Part shown: one piece after another, positions 30,553-39,826 of the stretch
How the letters are laid out: each line of letters begins with the position of its first letter
Position numbering within the stretch: the stretch's first letter is position 1
Assembly (NCBI RefSeq): GCF_026151205.1
Contig: NC_087076.1
Location: 6,252,902-6,316,901 of the forward strand
Direction of reading: 5' to 3'
Length of the DNA: 64,000 bases
DNA from: Bolinopsis microptera
Lineage: Eukaryota > Ctenophora > Tentaculata > Lobata > Bolinopsidae
The notes under the pieces: model-generated
Seen by the model: the letters and a program-made list of their open reading frames with translations, nothing else
Database searches by the model: none
Told to the model about the DNA's origin: nothing
Translations under genes and position numbers: made by a program

Positions 30553-32607
30553 AAGCAGCACTTGTCACAAGAGACAAAGGATCTCATCTCGGAGCGGAGT
30601 AAGGTCAAGCAGAAATGCCCATGTGATGGATTCAATTATAGATCTGAGTATTCTCTTGCTAATAAGCGCTGCAAGAAGGACGATGAGAACTGGGCTTTAC
30701 GGGTTGCAGCCGATCTGGAAACAGCTTCTTCACACGGTCAGCAGAGGGAGGTCTGGCAGATGATCAAGTCCTTGTCAGGCAAGAAGAGTCGGAAGTCAAC
30801 TGCTGTCAGAGATAAAACCGAGAAGTTGATTTCTGACCCCGCTGCTCAACGAAAACGATGGGGTGAGCACTTCGCTGAACTACTAAACCCGCAGATAGGA
30901 GACGTGGACCTTTCAGACCTAGACAGTCTAGAGCTGAGGTCGCACCATGTTTTCCGTATCTGAGTGATAGTGATTTACCCCCTAGCAGAACAGAGATCTC
31001 TGAGGCTTTAAAGAGTCTGAAGAATCACAAGAGCTCTGGAATTGATGAAATTTCCAACGAACAGCTGAAGTATGGGGCTCCTGGTCTTTTAGACAGGCTT
31101 GAGAAACTGTTTGCACGTGTTTGGGAGACGGAGAATGTGCCAGAGGATTGGGTTAATGGTATCATTGTTATTGTCCCGAAAAAGGGTGATACATCATTCT
31201 GCTCGAACAACAGGGGCATAACCCTACGCTCCACGGCATCAAAACTCTATCAGATAATAGTGTTGCGACGGATGAATGCGGGGCTTGAAGAACTGCTCCG
31301 AGAGAATCAGTGCGGGTTCAGGAAAAAAAGGTCTTGCATTGATCAGATTTATTCGCTCCGTACTATTATTCACAACAGCATTGAGTTTAACCTCCCCCTG
31401 TACTTAAATTTTGTTGACTTTAAAGCTGCATTCGATTCACTTAATCGGGAGTTTATCTGGAAAGCTTTCAGTCATTATGGCTTGCCTTGTAAATACATTC
31501 GCATAATGCAAGCATTCTTTTGCGGCACCGTCAGCTCTGTCAGACATAATGGTGAGCTCTCAGATTGGTTTGACGTTACATCTGGTTCTGGGCAGGGGGA
31601 TATTCAGGGTCCACCTATCTTTAATGTTTGCATCAACCTGCCTGCGCAGCGGGCTGAGAATAACAAAGTGTTGTCACACGGGGCAGTGCTGCAGAGAGCT
31701 ACCACCAGCTTTGGTCAGGATACAGTTGTCTTGGATACTGACTATGCAGATGATTTGGCTATCATGGACAACACCAAGGACGGTCTCCAGGAGACGACTG
31801 ATCTTTTATGCAAGTATGCGGCTCAGGCTGGCCTCAGAATCAATGCGAAGAAAACAGAGGTTATGGCCATCGGCAAGAATACATCACAGAGGCCGTATAC
31901 TGAAGCATCAACGGTGGACATTACAGTGGGAGACACGGCTATCCAGCAAGTCAGCAACTTCACTTACCTTGGGTCGATTATATCAAGTGATGGGACTATT
32001 GACCGGGACTTGTCTGCACGGATCCAGAAAGCCTCAGGAGCATTCAATCAGCTCGGTAATATTTGGAAGAATCGCAATATCCAAACTAACACCAAAATAC
32101 GGATATATGTTGCAGCGGTTCTAACAATATTACTTTATGGAAGCGAAGTCTGGAACACTACTTCAAAGCAACTACATCGCTTCGAAGTTTTCCATCAAAA
32201 CTGTTTGTGGAGAATCCTTCGAATTAAATGGTTCCACCGGATGAGCAATGTTCAAGTGTTGGAGCGGGCAAGAATAAACCCGGTTATAACCTACATCAGT
32301 GCCAACCGTCTTCGCTGGTTTGGACATGTTTCTAGAATGCCGGACACCAGGCTACCAAAGTATCTACTTGACTGGACACCTGCTCACGGCCGAAGATCAC
32401 GTGGGCGGCCAAGAAAGAATTGGCGAACCTGTGTCCTGGAAGACGCAGTAACATTTACAGGAGATCCAGACATTGTATTTGATAAGGTCCGAGAGTTGGC
32501 AGGAAATCGCAAGCACTGGAGAGAGATGATACGACATAAGCGGCAATTCCTTGGTGCAGGCCACTCGAATGATCGAGGAGACCTTATCAAGTATCAAGTA
32601 AGTAAGT
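30553..32607 (+). mobile_element. RTE-like LINE, 5'-truncated, with target duplication
   Basis: Flanked by a 10-bp direct repeat ATGATCTGAC (30543-30552 and 32608-32617). The right copy is preceded by short AAGTAAGTA repeats, a typical microsatellite 3' tail. It inserted into the right inverted repeat of the FLYWCH transposon. The endonuclease domain is absent, so the copy is 5'-truncated. Confidence 0.8.
30562..30963 (+). pseudogene. RTE-like LINE ORF, upstream frame
   Basis: Linker region between endonuclease and RT: WQMIKSLSGKKSRK, RKRWGEHFAELLN. It is in frame +1, while the RT continues in another frame from about 30936 (EVAPCFPYLSDSDL). So one indel near 30930 breaks the protein. Confidence 0.7.
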
Positions 32608-32663
32608 ATGATCTGACCCCTAATAATAGGGGGGCCTGGAATTCGTGCAGCCGTTTCTCATAA
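30936..32663 (+). pseudogene. RTE-like LINE reverse transcriptase
   Basis: Open from 30936. Motifs: HKSSGIDEISNEQLK, NRGITLRSTASKLY, QCGFRKKRSC, the first catalytic D in FVDFKAAFDSLNR, SGSGQGDIQGPP (normally GVRQGD.LSP), YADDLAIM, then NFTYLGSIIS, the thumb, and a C-terminal RLRWFGHVSRMPDTR and GRRSRGRPRKNW, a signature of this LINE group. The annotated stop lies beyond the 3' target duplication, so the last ~18 codons are flanking sequence. The upstream frameshift and missing endonuclease make it inactive. Confidence 0.8.
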
Positions 32664-33170
32664 GATGTATGAATGTAACCGACAGCAGTAAGTTCATCCC
32701 CGACATGTTATATAATGAATATCTGTACCTATTAAGCTCCTTGTGATTTTGCTCACAAATTGATGTGTTTATTCTATTCCGTAGCAGCTGTGCACAAATA
32801 TTCAAGCGATGAAATATATCTTATGGATTTTTAAAATTCACCTCGAATGAAATCTGTCAAATAAGATGTACTTATGGCTTACTGGGCGGCGCTCAGCCTG
32901 CACTGTCTTTCCGCCGAATCTCTATCTTTGATTGGAACCATCAAGGGGAATGAAATTAAATTATTGGATGCCAGGAACTAGAAATAAATATACTGGAATA
33001 CTGTGTTTCCATGGAGAGGTCTAATTCTAATTGGAACCATCAAGGGGAATGAAATTAAATTATTGGATGCCAGGAACTAGAAATAAATATACTGGAATAT
33101 TGTGATTCCATGGAGAGGTCTAATTCTAATTGGAACCGAGTGATTTAGCGCGACCGTTTGCTGGGATCAG
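32640..33170. repeat. Spacer with a 102-bp tandem duplication
   Basis: ATTGGAACCATCAAGGGG...TCCATGGAGAGGTCTAATTCTA occurs at 32931-33032 and 33033-33135, followed by the first bases of a third copy. The remainder of the interval is featureless. Confidence 0.8.
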
Positions 33171-34110
33171 ATTAAGTAAAACAAATTTTAGTAAAACAAA
33201 TTTTATTTTATACCCACAATCAATTCATATTTAGTTCAAATATTTAAAGTCAAAATAACCATTTCACATAAGTGGTTATATTATAATAAAATAATTTGTG
33301 ATAAATTAATAAATTAATTTACACTCAAAAATGAACAAAATATACACAATTTTTACCTAGTGCAACACTGGTTCAGCGCGCGGCTGATCGAAAAAGTTTG
33401 ATTTGATTTACTAACTACAGTGTACAGCGCACATGAAAAAATTACTTACTGAATCTTTTAATACTAGACACATTTTAATTCAGATGTTGTCCAATAAGTT
33501 AGCCACAAAAATGTTCAAATTATGTAGGAGGGTAAAGGACACAATTGCTAGTAGTGCTTCTTTGTGCCCGTTGACTACAATGAACATTTTGCGGAGTTTC
33601 TCCAGACGGCTTTTATCGGAGTGCGTGTTATTTACTTGGTTATGCACAAGCCAGGCCAACATTTTGTTTTTGTGTCAGCCGTGCTACCAGGTTGCAGAGT
33701 ATTATAAACACTAAACAATTATACACTATACAAATTTGCTAATACAATAAATATCATGGAGAGTCCGATCTAGCTGCAAACGTCAGACACCACAGTTCAG
33801 CCGCCAAGTACCGTTTAAGTGAACACCGAAACACGAGGTTTAAGTGTCATTTTGTAAATCACTTTATGGATGATAATTCAGTAATTGTTGAAGAAAATTA
33901 CAGTCACTGCCACCTATAGCGTTATGTCATGGGTCTGATTAACGGCCAAGAATAAACGTACGTGCGCGCTTAAGAAACCCGCGCAAATGTTGAGGTAGGG
34001 AGTAGCTGCGGCGCGCTTTTAACATATATTACGTATAGCGCCGTACGGAAACGGCAATATTTGAGTAATTAAGTATTTGTTTACATAAATTCCACGTTTT
34101 TATCAATAAT
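33171..34110 (-). mobile_element. Probable 3' untranslated region of LINE E
   Basis: Lies directly downstream (minus strand) of the LINE E coding remnant. It ends at the left in a duplicated ~15-bp word (on the minus strand AAAATTTGTTTTACT twice near 33178-33208), the same kind of short tandem 3' tail as LINEs B and D. The overlapping 60- and 93-codon ORFs near 33433-33714 have no recognisable features. The left boundary is a guess. Confidence 0.45.
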
Positions 34111-34745
34111 CTAGCATGGTCCAAAACTGTTAAAGTTGTCATTATGCCATTCATTATCGAACCTGCTTTGGGCATCTAGAAGAGATCGGTTTAGCCTTGA
34201 TTTGATTGAGTTACAGGATGTGTTCACAAAGTCAGGTTTATTCTGTGGATTGGAGTCCTTGAATTGATTCCAAAGCCAAGAAGATTTATAAATAAAGTTA
34301 TGACTTGGCTTTGGTGGTATTAGACGGTCATCCCTCAGTTCAGACATGTTAAGTAAAGAGTAGAGAGATATGGGTACCCTATATTTCACTATTTTAAAAA
34401 GTTCAGTTATAGTACGAAGTTTGTAAAGATTATGAACAGTAAGGAGTTTATGACTGTTAAATAATGGTTTGGTTGATTCCTTGGAATAGAATTCAGCTCC
34501 TAGTTTTTGACAACATAAGGGTCTAACAAGTTTATTATGAACTACCGATTTAGAGCGGACACACTTTGCACATGGTTTAATACGTGGATTAACAGAGTTA
34601 TTAACATTAGACTCATATTTACCCAGTATTTTACATTGAATAGGTCTAGAACGAGCACATGTTTTGAATTTGTTTTGGTATGAGTTTGCATCTCCAAAAA
34701 TTAAAAGGGTTGGGTTTCGAATAGAGAACGTGTTTAAAAAGTCAG
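34111..34745 (-). pseudogene. CR1-like LINE ORF2 C-terminal remnant (LINE E)
   Basis: A continuous minus-strand frame with KFKTCARSRPIQ, LGAEFYSKESTKPLF, KYRVPISLYSLLNMSEL and IYKSSWLWNQF. It is clearly related to the end of LINE D (KFKTCARARPINSQ, ESTKPLF, RVPISLYYLFNIS, IYKSAWLWNEF), but too divergent to be a recent copy. Everything upstream (RT core, endonuclease) is missing. It abuts LINE B's 3' end at about 34775. Confidence 0.75.
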
Positions 34746-35443
34746 GTGACAGTTGAGTGTAGAGTGATTAATCATCATCTCAAACTAATAAATCAAACTA
34801 ATAAATCAATGTTTTAGCTCATTTTACAAAGTCAAATATTTAAAACAATTAAAATTTTATAGTGCTCAATTTGTAAATGACTAGTTGATCTTTGCTATTG
34901 GAAGTTTGTCAAGGACTGGCAGCTAGCGGGGGCAAGGAATGCACGGGCTTAGGGGCTTTTGTGCACACCAGAACACTAGCTCGGTAGATTTTTGGAAACT
35001 AGAAGGACTGAAAACTAAAATTGTTTTTGATCGAGGCTGAGGCATGTTTTTGAGAGGGACAGTATAATAGCTTGTGGTAACAACTGGCCTTTACTTTAAT
35101 AGGATGAAGTTTTAGTTTTAGGACAGGAAGAAGGCATTAAGAAGATTTGCTCTTTGTTTACAAGGCAGAATATAAGCAATGTTGGTTATAATATGTATCA
35201 ATATCTAGATCTTCGTTTATCAATTTTCACTAAATGGGTTTAAAATTTTAATAGGGAGGGAAATTCATCAACTTTATTAAGTACCTATCAAAAATAAATC
35301 TTATATCAATGTAATATATTAAAAATCATAATCCTAAGTCTAATAATAAATCTGTTAAAAACACTTTCTCACTACACTGCGCTCACACACGTTAGTAAGA
35401 CAAAGGAAAATGCACACCCAGCTAATTTTCAATTTCAAGATAA

Positions 35444-38400
35444 TCATTTTGGATGTGTGGACCCTAGGGTAGACTTAATGTCAAAATTTAGATTAGAGCA
35501 TTCGAAATCTTTGTTTGTCCAATCAAGATCAGCATGGTTATGCTGGTTGACGAGCAGTGATTGCTTCATCCTAGACTTCAGGCAGGCCACACTTAGACAG
35601 TAGTCACGTATACCAAGCTTAGGCACAATTACGTTCCAAATACGAGTCGTTCTGCTATTGAAGTTGTCAGGGGGGTCTGCTTGGCTTAGTATAAGGGTGG
35701 GTTTCCTACTTGAGCAGGTGAAATTTTCATGGAGGGAAATCGGAGCACGGAATTTCATGATTTTATAGAGCTCAAGGAAACAATGGTAAGTGTACAGGTT
35801 TTGGACGGCAAGTATTCCGTGTTCCTTGAACAAAGGTTTCGTGTGCTCTTTCAAGAAAAATTTTTTGTTCAGATTTTGGTTGCCAAACGGTCGAGCACGA
35901 GCACAGGTCTTAAATTTATCTAGGTATGCCTCCCTGTCGCCAAACAGTACCCTGAGACAATATTTTTGTGCTTTGAATACAGAACTTATACGAGTTTTGG
36001 CTGCCCCACCCCAAACCGTGATACAATAGGAGAGGTGTGATTCAAATAGAGTGTAATACAACTGGCGGTGTAAGAAATCTGGGAGGGAGCAGCGTAGGCG
36101 GCAGAGAGTTGATGTTGCATGGCTGAGAGAACGCCTAAGTGATTTTATATGTTCTTCCCAGGTTAGCTTTTCATCGATGACGACTCCCAGAAACTTAGCA
36201 GATGCAACTTGTTTTATTGGAAAGTTATCAATGGTTAGAGTATATTCAGAATTATTGTCAGTCTGGGAGGACGATGCTGGTTTAAAGTGAATGAAACAGC
36301 ATTTAGACAAGTTGACATGGAGTTTGTTTGCTCGCATGTAGGAATATAAACTAGCTAAAAGAGAATTACCACGCATATATGCCTCCTTTTTAGATTTCCC
36401 AGTCACAAATATATTGGTGTCATCAGCGAAGGTGACAAATGATCCCAAACTGGAGCTGTTGGCGATATCATTAATATATAGGAGAAATAAGAGAGGTCCA
36501 AGAATCGAACCCTGAGGGACTCCAAACTGTATTTTCAAGGCGTCAGATTTCTCACCAACAACTTCAGTATATTGTGATCTATTTGTTAAGTAACTTTTTA
36601 TAAGATCATTTGCCACCCCACGTATCCCATAGCCCTGTAATTTGACAAGTAATGTACCATGATCTATTGTATCAAAAGCTTTGCTAAGGTCTATGAATAT
36701 GCCTAAGACATGATGCTTAAGTTTTAGAGATTCAGTTATAAGGTTTACTGAGTGATTAACTGCATGTGAAGTAGAGTGTGACTGCCTGAAGCCAAATTGT
36801 GTTTTAGATATTATACCCTGTGAGCTAGCAAACGAATATATTCTTGAGTAAATGATCTTTTCAAAGATTTTACCAAATATAGAGAGAGTAGAGATTGGGC
36901 GGTAGTTTTCTATCTCTTCAGGGTTTCCCTTCTTAAATACAGGAGTTATTCTACCAGTCTTTAAAACGTCGGGGAACGTGCCATTAGACATTAAGATGTT
37001 GATGTATCGACTAAGGATCGGTGTAATTACGTGAGATGATCTTTTGATTACACTAACAGGAATATCACTTGCTTTTCCATTTTCAAATCCTTTTATTATT
37101 TCCGTTATCTTATAAGGTGTACAGTCTTCTAACATAATCGATTTTTCATTAGTCTTTCCAAGGAAATCATAGAATGTTTTTATAGGGAGAATTGGTAAAC
37201 CAGAGGCCTCACTGCTACTAAGTGTTTCATTGAGCTTAGGGGCAATAGAAACAAAGTAAGAGTTGAATCCATTGGCTATGACTCTACGATTCATGATTCG
37301 TTCGTTGTTTATGATAAAGGGAGGCTTAGTTTGCTTCTTTTTCTTGCCCCTGAGCTCATTGATTATCTGCCACGTTTTTTTGTTGTTTTCTATATTTTTA
37401 TGGATTTCATTGCAGTAGTACGATCGTTTGGCGACCTTGATAATACTTTTAAGCATTCTTCGGTAGTCATTGAAGACTTTATAGAGCAGTACATTACCCT
37501 CAGGGTTTCTATTTGTTACAGTGCTTGACCAGTCTCTACAGAGTTCATGTTTTCTTTCAACTGAGACAATGATTCCATCGGTAATCCACGGGTTGAGTTT
37601 GGGAGTCCTTTTGGTAACTTTTGGTACATCAAGCTTACAGTGTTTATCAAGTGTTTCATTGAAGCAGTCCAAGAACTCATTGAAGTTTACCGAGGGAGTT
37701 AAGTCATTCACCTTCACCTCGAGTTCATTAACAAAATTAGTGAGTTTGGAACTTGAATAATCATAGTAGCGAACATGTTTAAGTTTTTCAGTACTGTTTT
37801 CGGTAGGAATTGACGTGAAGGTGAATATAAAGGCATGGTCACCAATCCTATCATTCAATACACCGGAGAGAAGTACATGATCTATCTCTGATGTGAGGAT
37901 ATTGTCAATACATGAGTTTTTACAGTTAGGACGGAAGTGGGTAGCAAGTGATATAGTAGGATACATATTGTTACGAAGTAACGTGTCCTCAAATAACTGG
38001 CTGGAGGTTTGTACATTGAGGAGGTTAGAGTTAAAATCGCCAAGAATATGGAACTTTTTACCAGCCAACTGCTTAGATATATCCTCAAGAGTTTGACAAA
38101 AGGTCTCACTACAGCCATTTGGAGGACGATAAGCAACCCCATATGTCAGTTTATCACCCGAGCTAAGAGTAATTTCAACAAATAAGCACTCAATATCTTT
38201 TGTACAGTGAGATAGATTTTCGATTACTACAGCATTCAGGCGATCAGAGACATATAAGGATACTCCTGTTCCTTTTTTCTTATCAGGGAATGGTACTTGA
38301 CAAAATGTTGTATAGGAGGGGATTTGGTATAAGCCTTGTTGGCTTGGATCGATGTTGGTCTCAGCCAATCCAATGACATCAAAATTACACGGGAGGGTCT

Positions 38401-38839
38401 TATGTTCTATTAAAAAGCTGTCAAAATTACTAGCAAACCCATCTATATTGCAAAACAGAGCGGGCAGATAAGCAGAATTTTTATTTTTCTCAGGAAAAAG
38501 TTTGCTGATTGAGTTTGCTAGTTCTTGTTTTGTGTAACGCTTACAGTCTTCAAGTATTGAAGAGAATTTAGCTATGGTGACATCTTCCTGGTTGTTTGTA
38601 TCATAGAATTTATCTGAATCATCATATCTTTGGCTGCTTGGAAATGGGCAATACCTATTTTCTATTGTACTACAGCAATCACTACACATCCATAGACCGT
38701 TTTTGCTTGTAAATTTCGCGGATCTGAAGCACTTAGTATGAACAACTTTGCTGCAATTTTCACATTCTAAGAGTGGCTGGCCAATATTAATGTATTTACT
38801 ACAGGGGTCGCACACATCTTTAATAAGTTTCATAATCAT
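35444..38839 (-). CDS. LINE B ORF2: zinc finger, endonuclease, reverse transcriptase
   Basis: 1131 codons, uninterrupted. Residues ~10-57 form a PHD/RING-like zinc finger (CDPCSKYINIGQPLLECENC, then H-x2-C and WMCSDC). An AP-type endonuclease at about 125-360 shows the N-x-DG start (FCNIDGFASNFD), AETNID, GVAYRPPNG, GDFNSN, SCIDNIL and GDHAF. RT at about 590-850 shows FKKGNPEEIENYRPIS, QFGFRQSHST, FIDLSKAFDTID, VPQGSILGPLLF and FADDTN. A CR1-type C-terminal region follows (LFESHLSYCITVWGG, KTCARARP). Domain order and the short tandem 3' tail fit the CR1/L2 group. All catalytic motifs are present, so it may be competent if ORF1 is supplied elsewhere. Confidence 0.93.
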   Translation of the reverse strand: MIMKLIKDVCDPCSKYINIGQPLLECENCSKVVHTKCFRSAKFTSKNGLWMCSDCCSTIENRYCPFPSSQRYDDSDKFYDTNNQEDVTIAKFSSILEDCKRYTKQELANSISKLFPEKNKNSAYLPALFCNIDGFASNFDSFLIEHKTLPCNFDVIGLAETNIDPSQQGLYQIPSYTTFCQVPFPDKKKGTGVSLYVSDRLNAVVIENLSHCTKDIECLFVEITLSSGDKLTYGVAYRPPNGCSETFCQTLEDISKQLAGKKFHILGDFNSNLLNVQTSSQLFEDTLLRNNMYPTISLATHFRPNCKNSCIDNILTSEIDHVLLSGVLNDRIGDHAFIFTFTSIPTENSTEKLKHVRYYDYSSSKLTNFVNELEVKVNDLTPSVNFNEFLDCFNETLDKHCKLDVPKVTKRTPKLNPWITDGIIVSVERKHELCRDWSSTVTNRNPEGNVLLYKVFNDYRRMLKSIIKVAKRSYYCNEIHKNIENNKKTWQIINELRGKKKKQTKPPFIINNERIMNRRVIANGFNSYFVSIAPKLNETLSSSEASGLPILPIKTFYDFLGKTNEKSIMLEDCTPYKITEIIKGFENGKASDIPVSVIKRSSHVITPILSRYINILMSNGTFPDVLKTGRITPVFKKGNPEEIENYRPISTLSIFGKIFEKIIYSRIYSFASSQGIISKTQFGFRQSHSTSHAVNHSVNLITESLKLKHHVLGIFIDLSKAFDTIDHGTLLVKLQGYGIRGVANDLIKSYLTNRSQYTEVVGEKSDALKIQFGVPQGSILGPLLFLLYINDIANSSSLGSFVTFADDTNIFVTGKSKKEAYMRGNSLLASLYSYMRANKLHVNLSKCCFIHFKPASSSQTDNNSEYTLTIDNFPIKQVASAKFLGVVIDEKLTWEEHIKSLRRSLSHATSTLCRLRCSLPDFLHRQLYYTLFESHLSYCITVWGGAAKTRISSVFKAQKYCLRVLFGDREAYLDKFKTCARARPFGNQNLNKKFFLKEHTKPLFKEHGILAVQNLYTYHCFLELYKIMKFRAPISLHENFTCSSRKPTLILSQADPPDNFNSRTTRIWNVIVPKLGIRDYCLSVACLKSRMKQSLLVNQHNHADLDWTNKDFECSNLNFDIKSTLGSTHPK

Positions 38840-38845
38840 GATAAA

Positions 38846-39826
38846 CTAAGTGGGATAAACTCCCACTGGTCGGGTGGCCTTCCTTTGTCTTACTCTCTCC
38901 TGTCTCTCCCTCACATACACCCACTGTTTCAGACATCTCAAAAATTTAGCAATACCAAGCTCTCCGAGATGGATTTCATCACCATTTCTCGTGAGTTTCA
39001 TAGCAAGCAACCCTTTACCGTCTAAAAAGTGGCCAACACCAAGGTGCCATACATTCTGGTTAAAGCTAGAGTACAACATTTCATCAACCAAGCTGTTGAA
39101 TGCCATAATGTTTTTATTCATCTTAGGGAGTCTAGACGGTAAAACTGCTGTGACAAACAACTTCGCCTTAGGGTACAGTTTCTGGATCTGCTGGATTTTC
39201 AGGTGGAGAATGTCTACCAGCTGGTGTATATCACCAGGTGACTGCACATTTTCAACTCGTAGATCGTTGGTCCCACAAACTAAGATGACGTTGCTATAAC
39301 CAATGCAGAGCTTAGGGTCTATTGCACTGACCTTGTTGGCTTTAACACGTTCACCTGGGAAGGACTGTCCAAGGGTTCCAGTACCGACACCGAACTTGAT
39401 GGGCTTGGTGTTAGAGTCGCCCATGATGATGCAGCTCCGGCTAAACTGTTTGCTCACAGTTCTCAGTGTGATGGAGAACCTTCCTGTCTGCACAGAAGAC
39501 TGAGTTTCAGCAGGACCTGTTTCATCAATACCGTGACGATACCAGGCTTGTGACGATCGTGTCATCACATACACTGAGTTAGATTCTGGACTCACACTAT
39601 GAACATACTCAGTTGAGGCTTCGTTTCCGGTCTCATGGATGCACTTAAAGCACACCTTCCTGACGTCGCCTATGCTGATAGTAGCAATTTCTGAGTTAGC
39701 AATAATCTCAGACTCATCGTCAGAGTGAAAAGGGAGCTTGCTACTAGTGGTGGTATCAACTGAGGGAGGGTAGTAGTTTATTAGGATGGAGTTGGGCTTA
39801 TGGGTCAGTCTGCACTTTGATGACTT
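38846..39826 (-). CDS. LINE B ORF1, C-terminal half: AlkB-like plus SGNH hydrolase
   Basis: Begins in the middle of an AlkB-like 2-oxoglutarate/Fe(II) dioxygenase domain: NSILINYYPP, iron ligands in KLPFHSDDE (H-x-D), third ligand in SQAWYRHGID, 2OG-binding arginine region GRFSITLR. An SGNH/GDSL hydrolase follows: IIMGDSNTK (Ser block), VILVCGTNDLR (Asn block) and GDEIHL (Asp-x2-His block). The nominal start further upstream (GTG near 39925) reads a hydrophobic stretch encoded by LINE C sequence and is spurious. Its stop TAG (38846-38848) is 6 bases before the ORF2 ATG and in the same frame. The N-terminal half is in piece F. Confidence 0.85.
   Translation of the reverse strand, partial: KSSKCRLTHKPNSILINYYPPSVDTTTSSKLPFHSDDESEIIANSEIATISIGDVRKVCFKCIHETGNEASTEYVHSVSPESNSVYVMTRSSQAWYRHGIDETGPAETQSSVQTGRFSITLRTVSKQFSRSCIIMGDSNTKPIKFGVGTGTLGQSFPGERVKANKVSAIDPKLCIGYSNVILVCGTNDLRVENVQSPGDIHQLVDILHLKIQQIQKLYPKAKLFVTAVLPSRLPKMNKNIMAFNSLVDEMLYSSFNQNVWHLGVGHFLDGKGLLAMKLTRNGDEIHLGELGIAKFLRCLKQWVYVRERQERVRQRKATRPVGVYPT

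Larger units (their letters stand above)
29751..32639 (+). mobile_element. FLYWCH-bearing DNA transposon, split by a LINE
   Basis: Left end 29751-29833 begins CCAGCCCCCTCATTACTAGG and includes GTCACTAATTAGTGACG. The right end is the imperfect inverse when the inserted LINE (30553-32607) is ignored: 30480-30552 plus 32618-32639, ending CCCCTAATAATAGG...CCTGG. That gives ~80-bp terminal inverted repeats around ~800 bp containing a dead FLYWCH-type ORF. FLYWCH domains often accompany MULE transposases. It is non-autonomous, since no transposase catalytic domain remains. Confidence 0.65.
34775..39826 (-). mobile_element. CR1-like LINE B, main part
   Basis: Minus-strand LINE with a duplicated tail unit at the left (plus strand AAACTAATAAATC twice, 34788-34815), a ~640-bp 3' untranslated region, intact ORF2 and the second half of ORF1. 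ORF1 stops making sense at about 39826, in the middle of the AlkB domain. The missing first half is present, same strand, at 53770-54876 (piece F). The simplest reading is one element split by LINE C. Copy A (9814-12180) shares its 3' half almost exactly. Confidence 0.88.

Noticed and set aside
31549..32124. 191-codon ORF in another frame over the RTE-like RT
   Set aside because: The overlapping frame carries the RT motifs; this one has none.
33433..33714. 93-codon plus-strand ORF and 60-codon antisense ORF
   Set aside because: No recognisable motif; located in the probable 3' region of LINE E.
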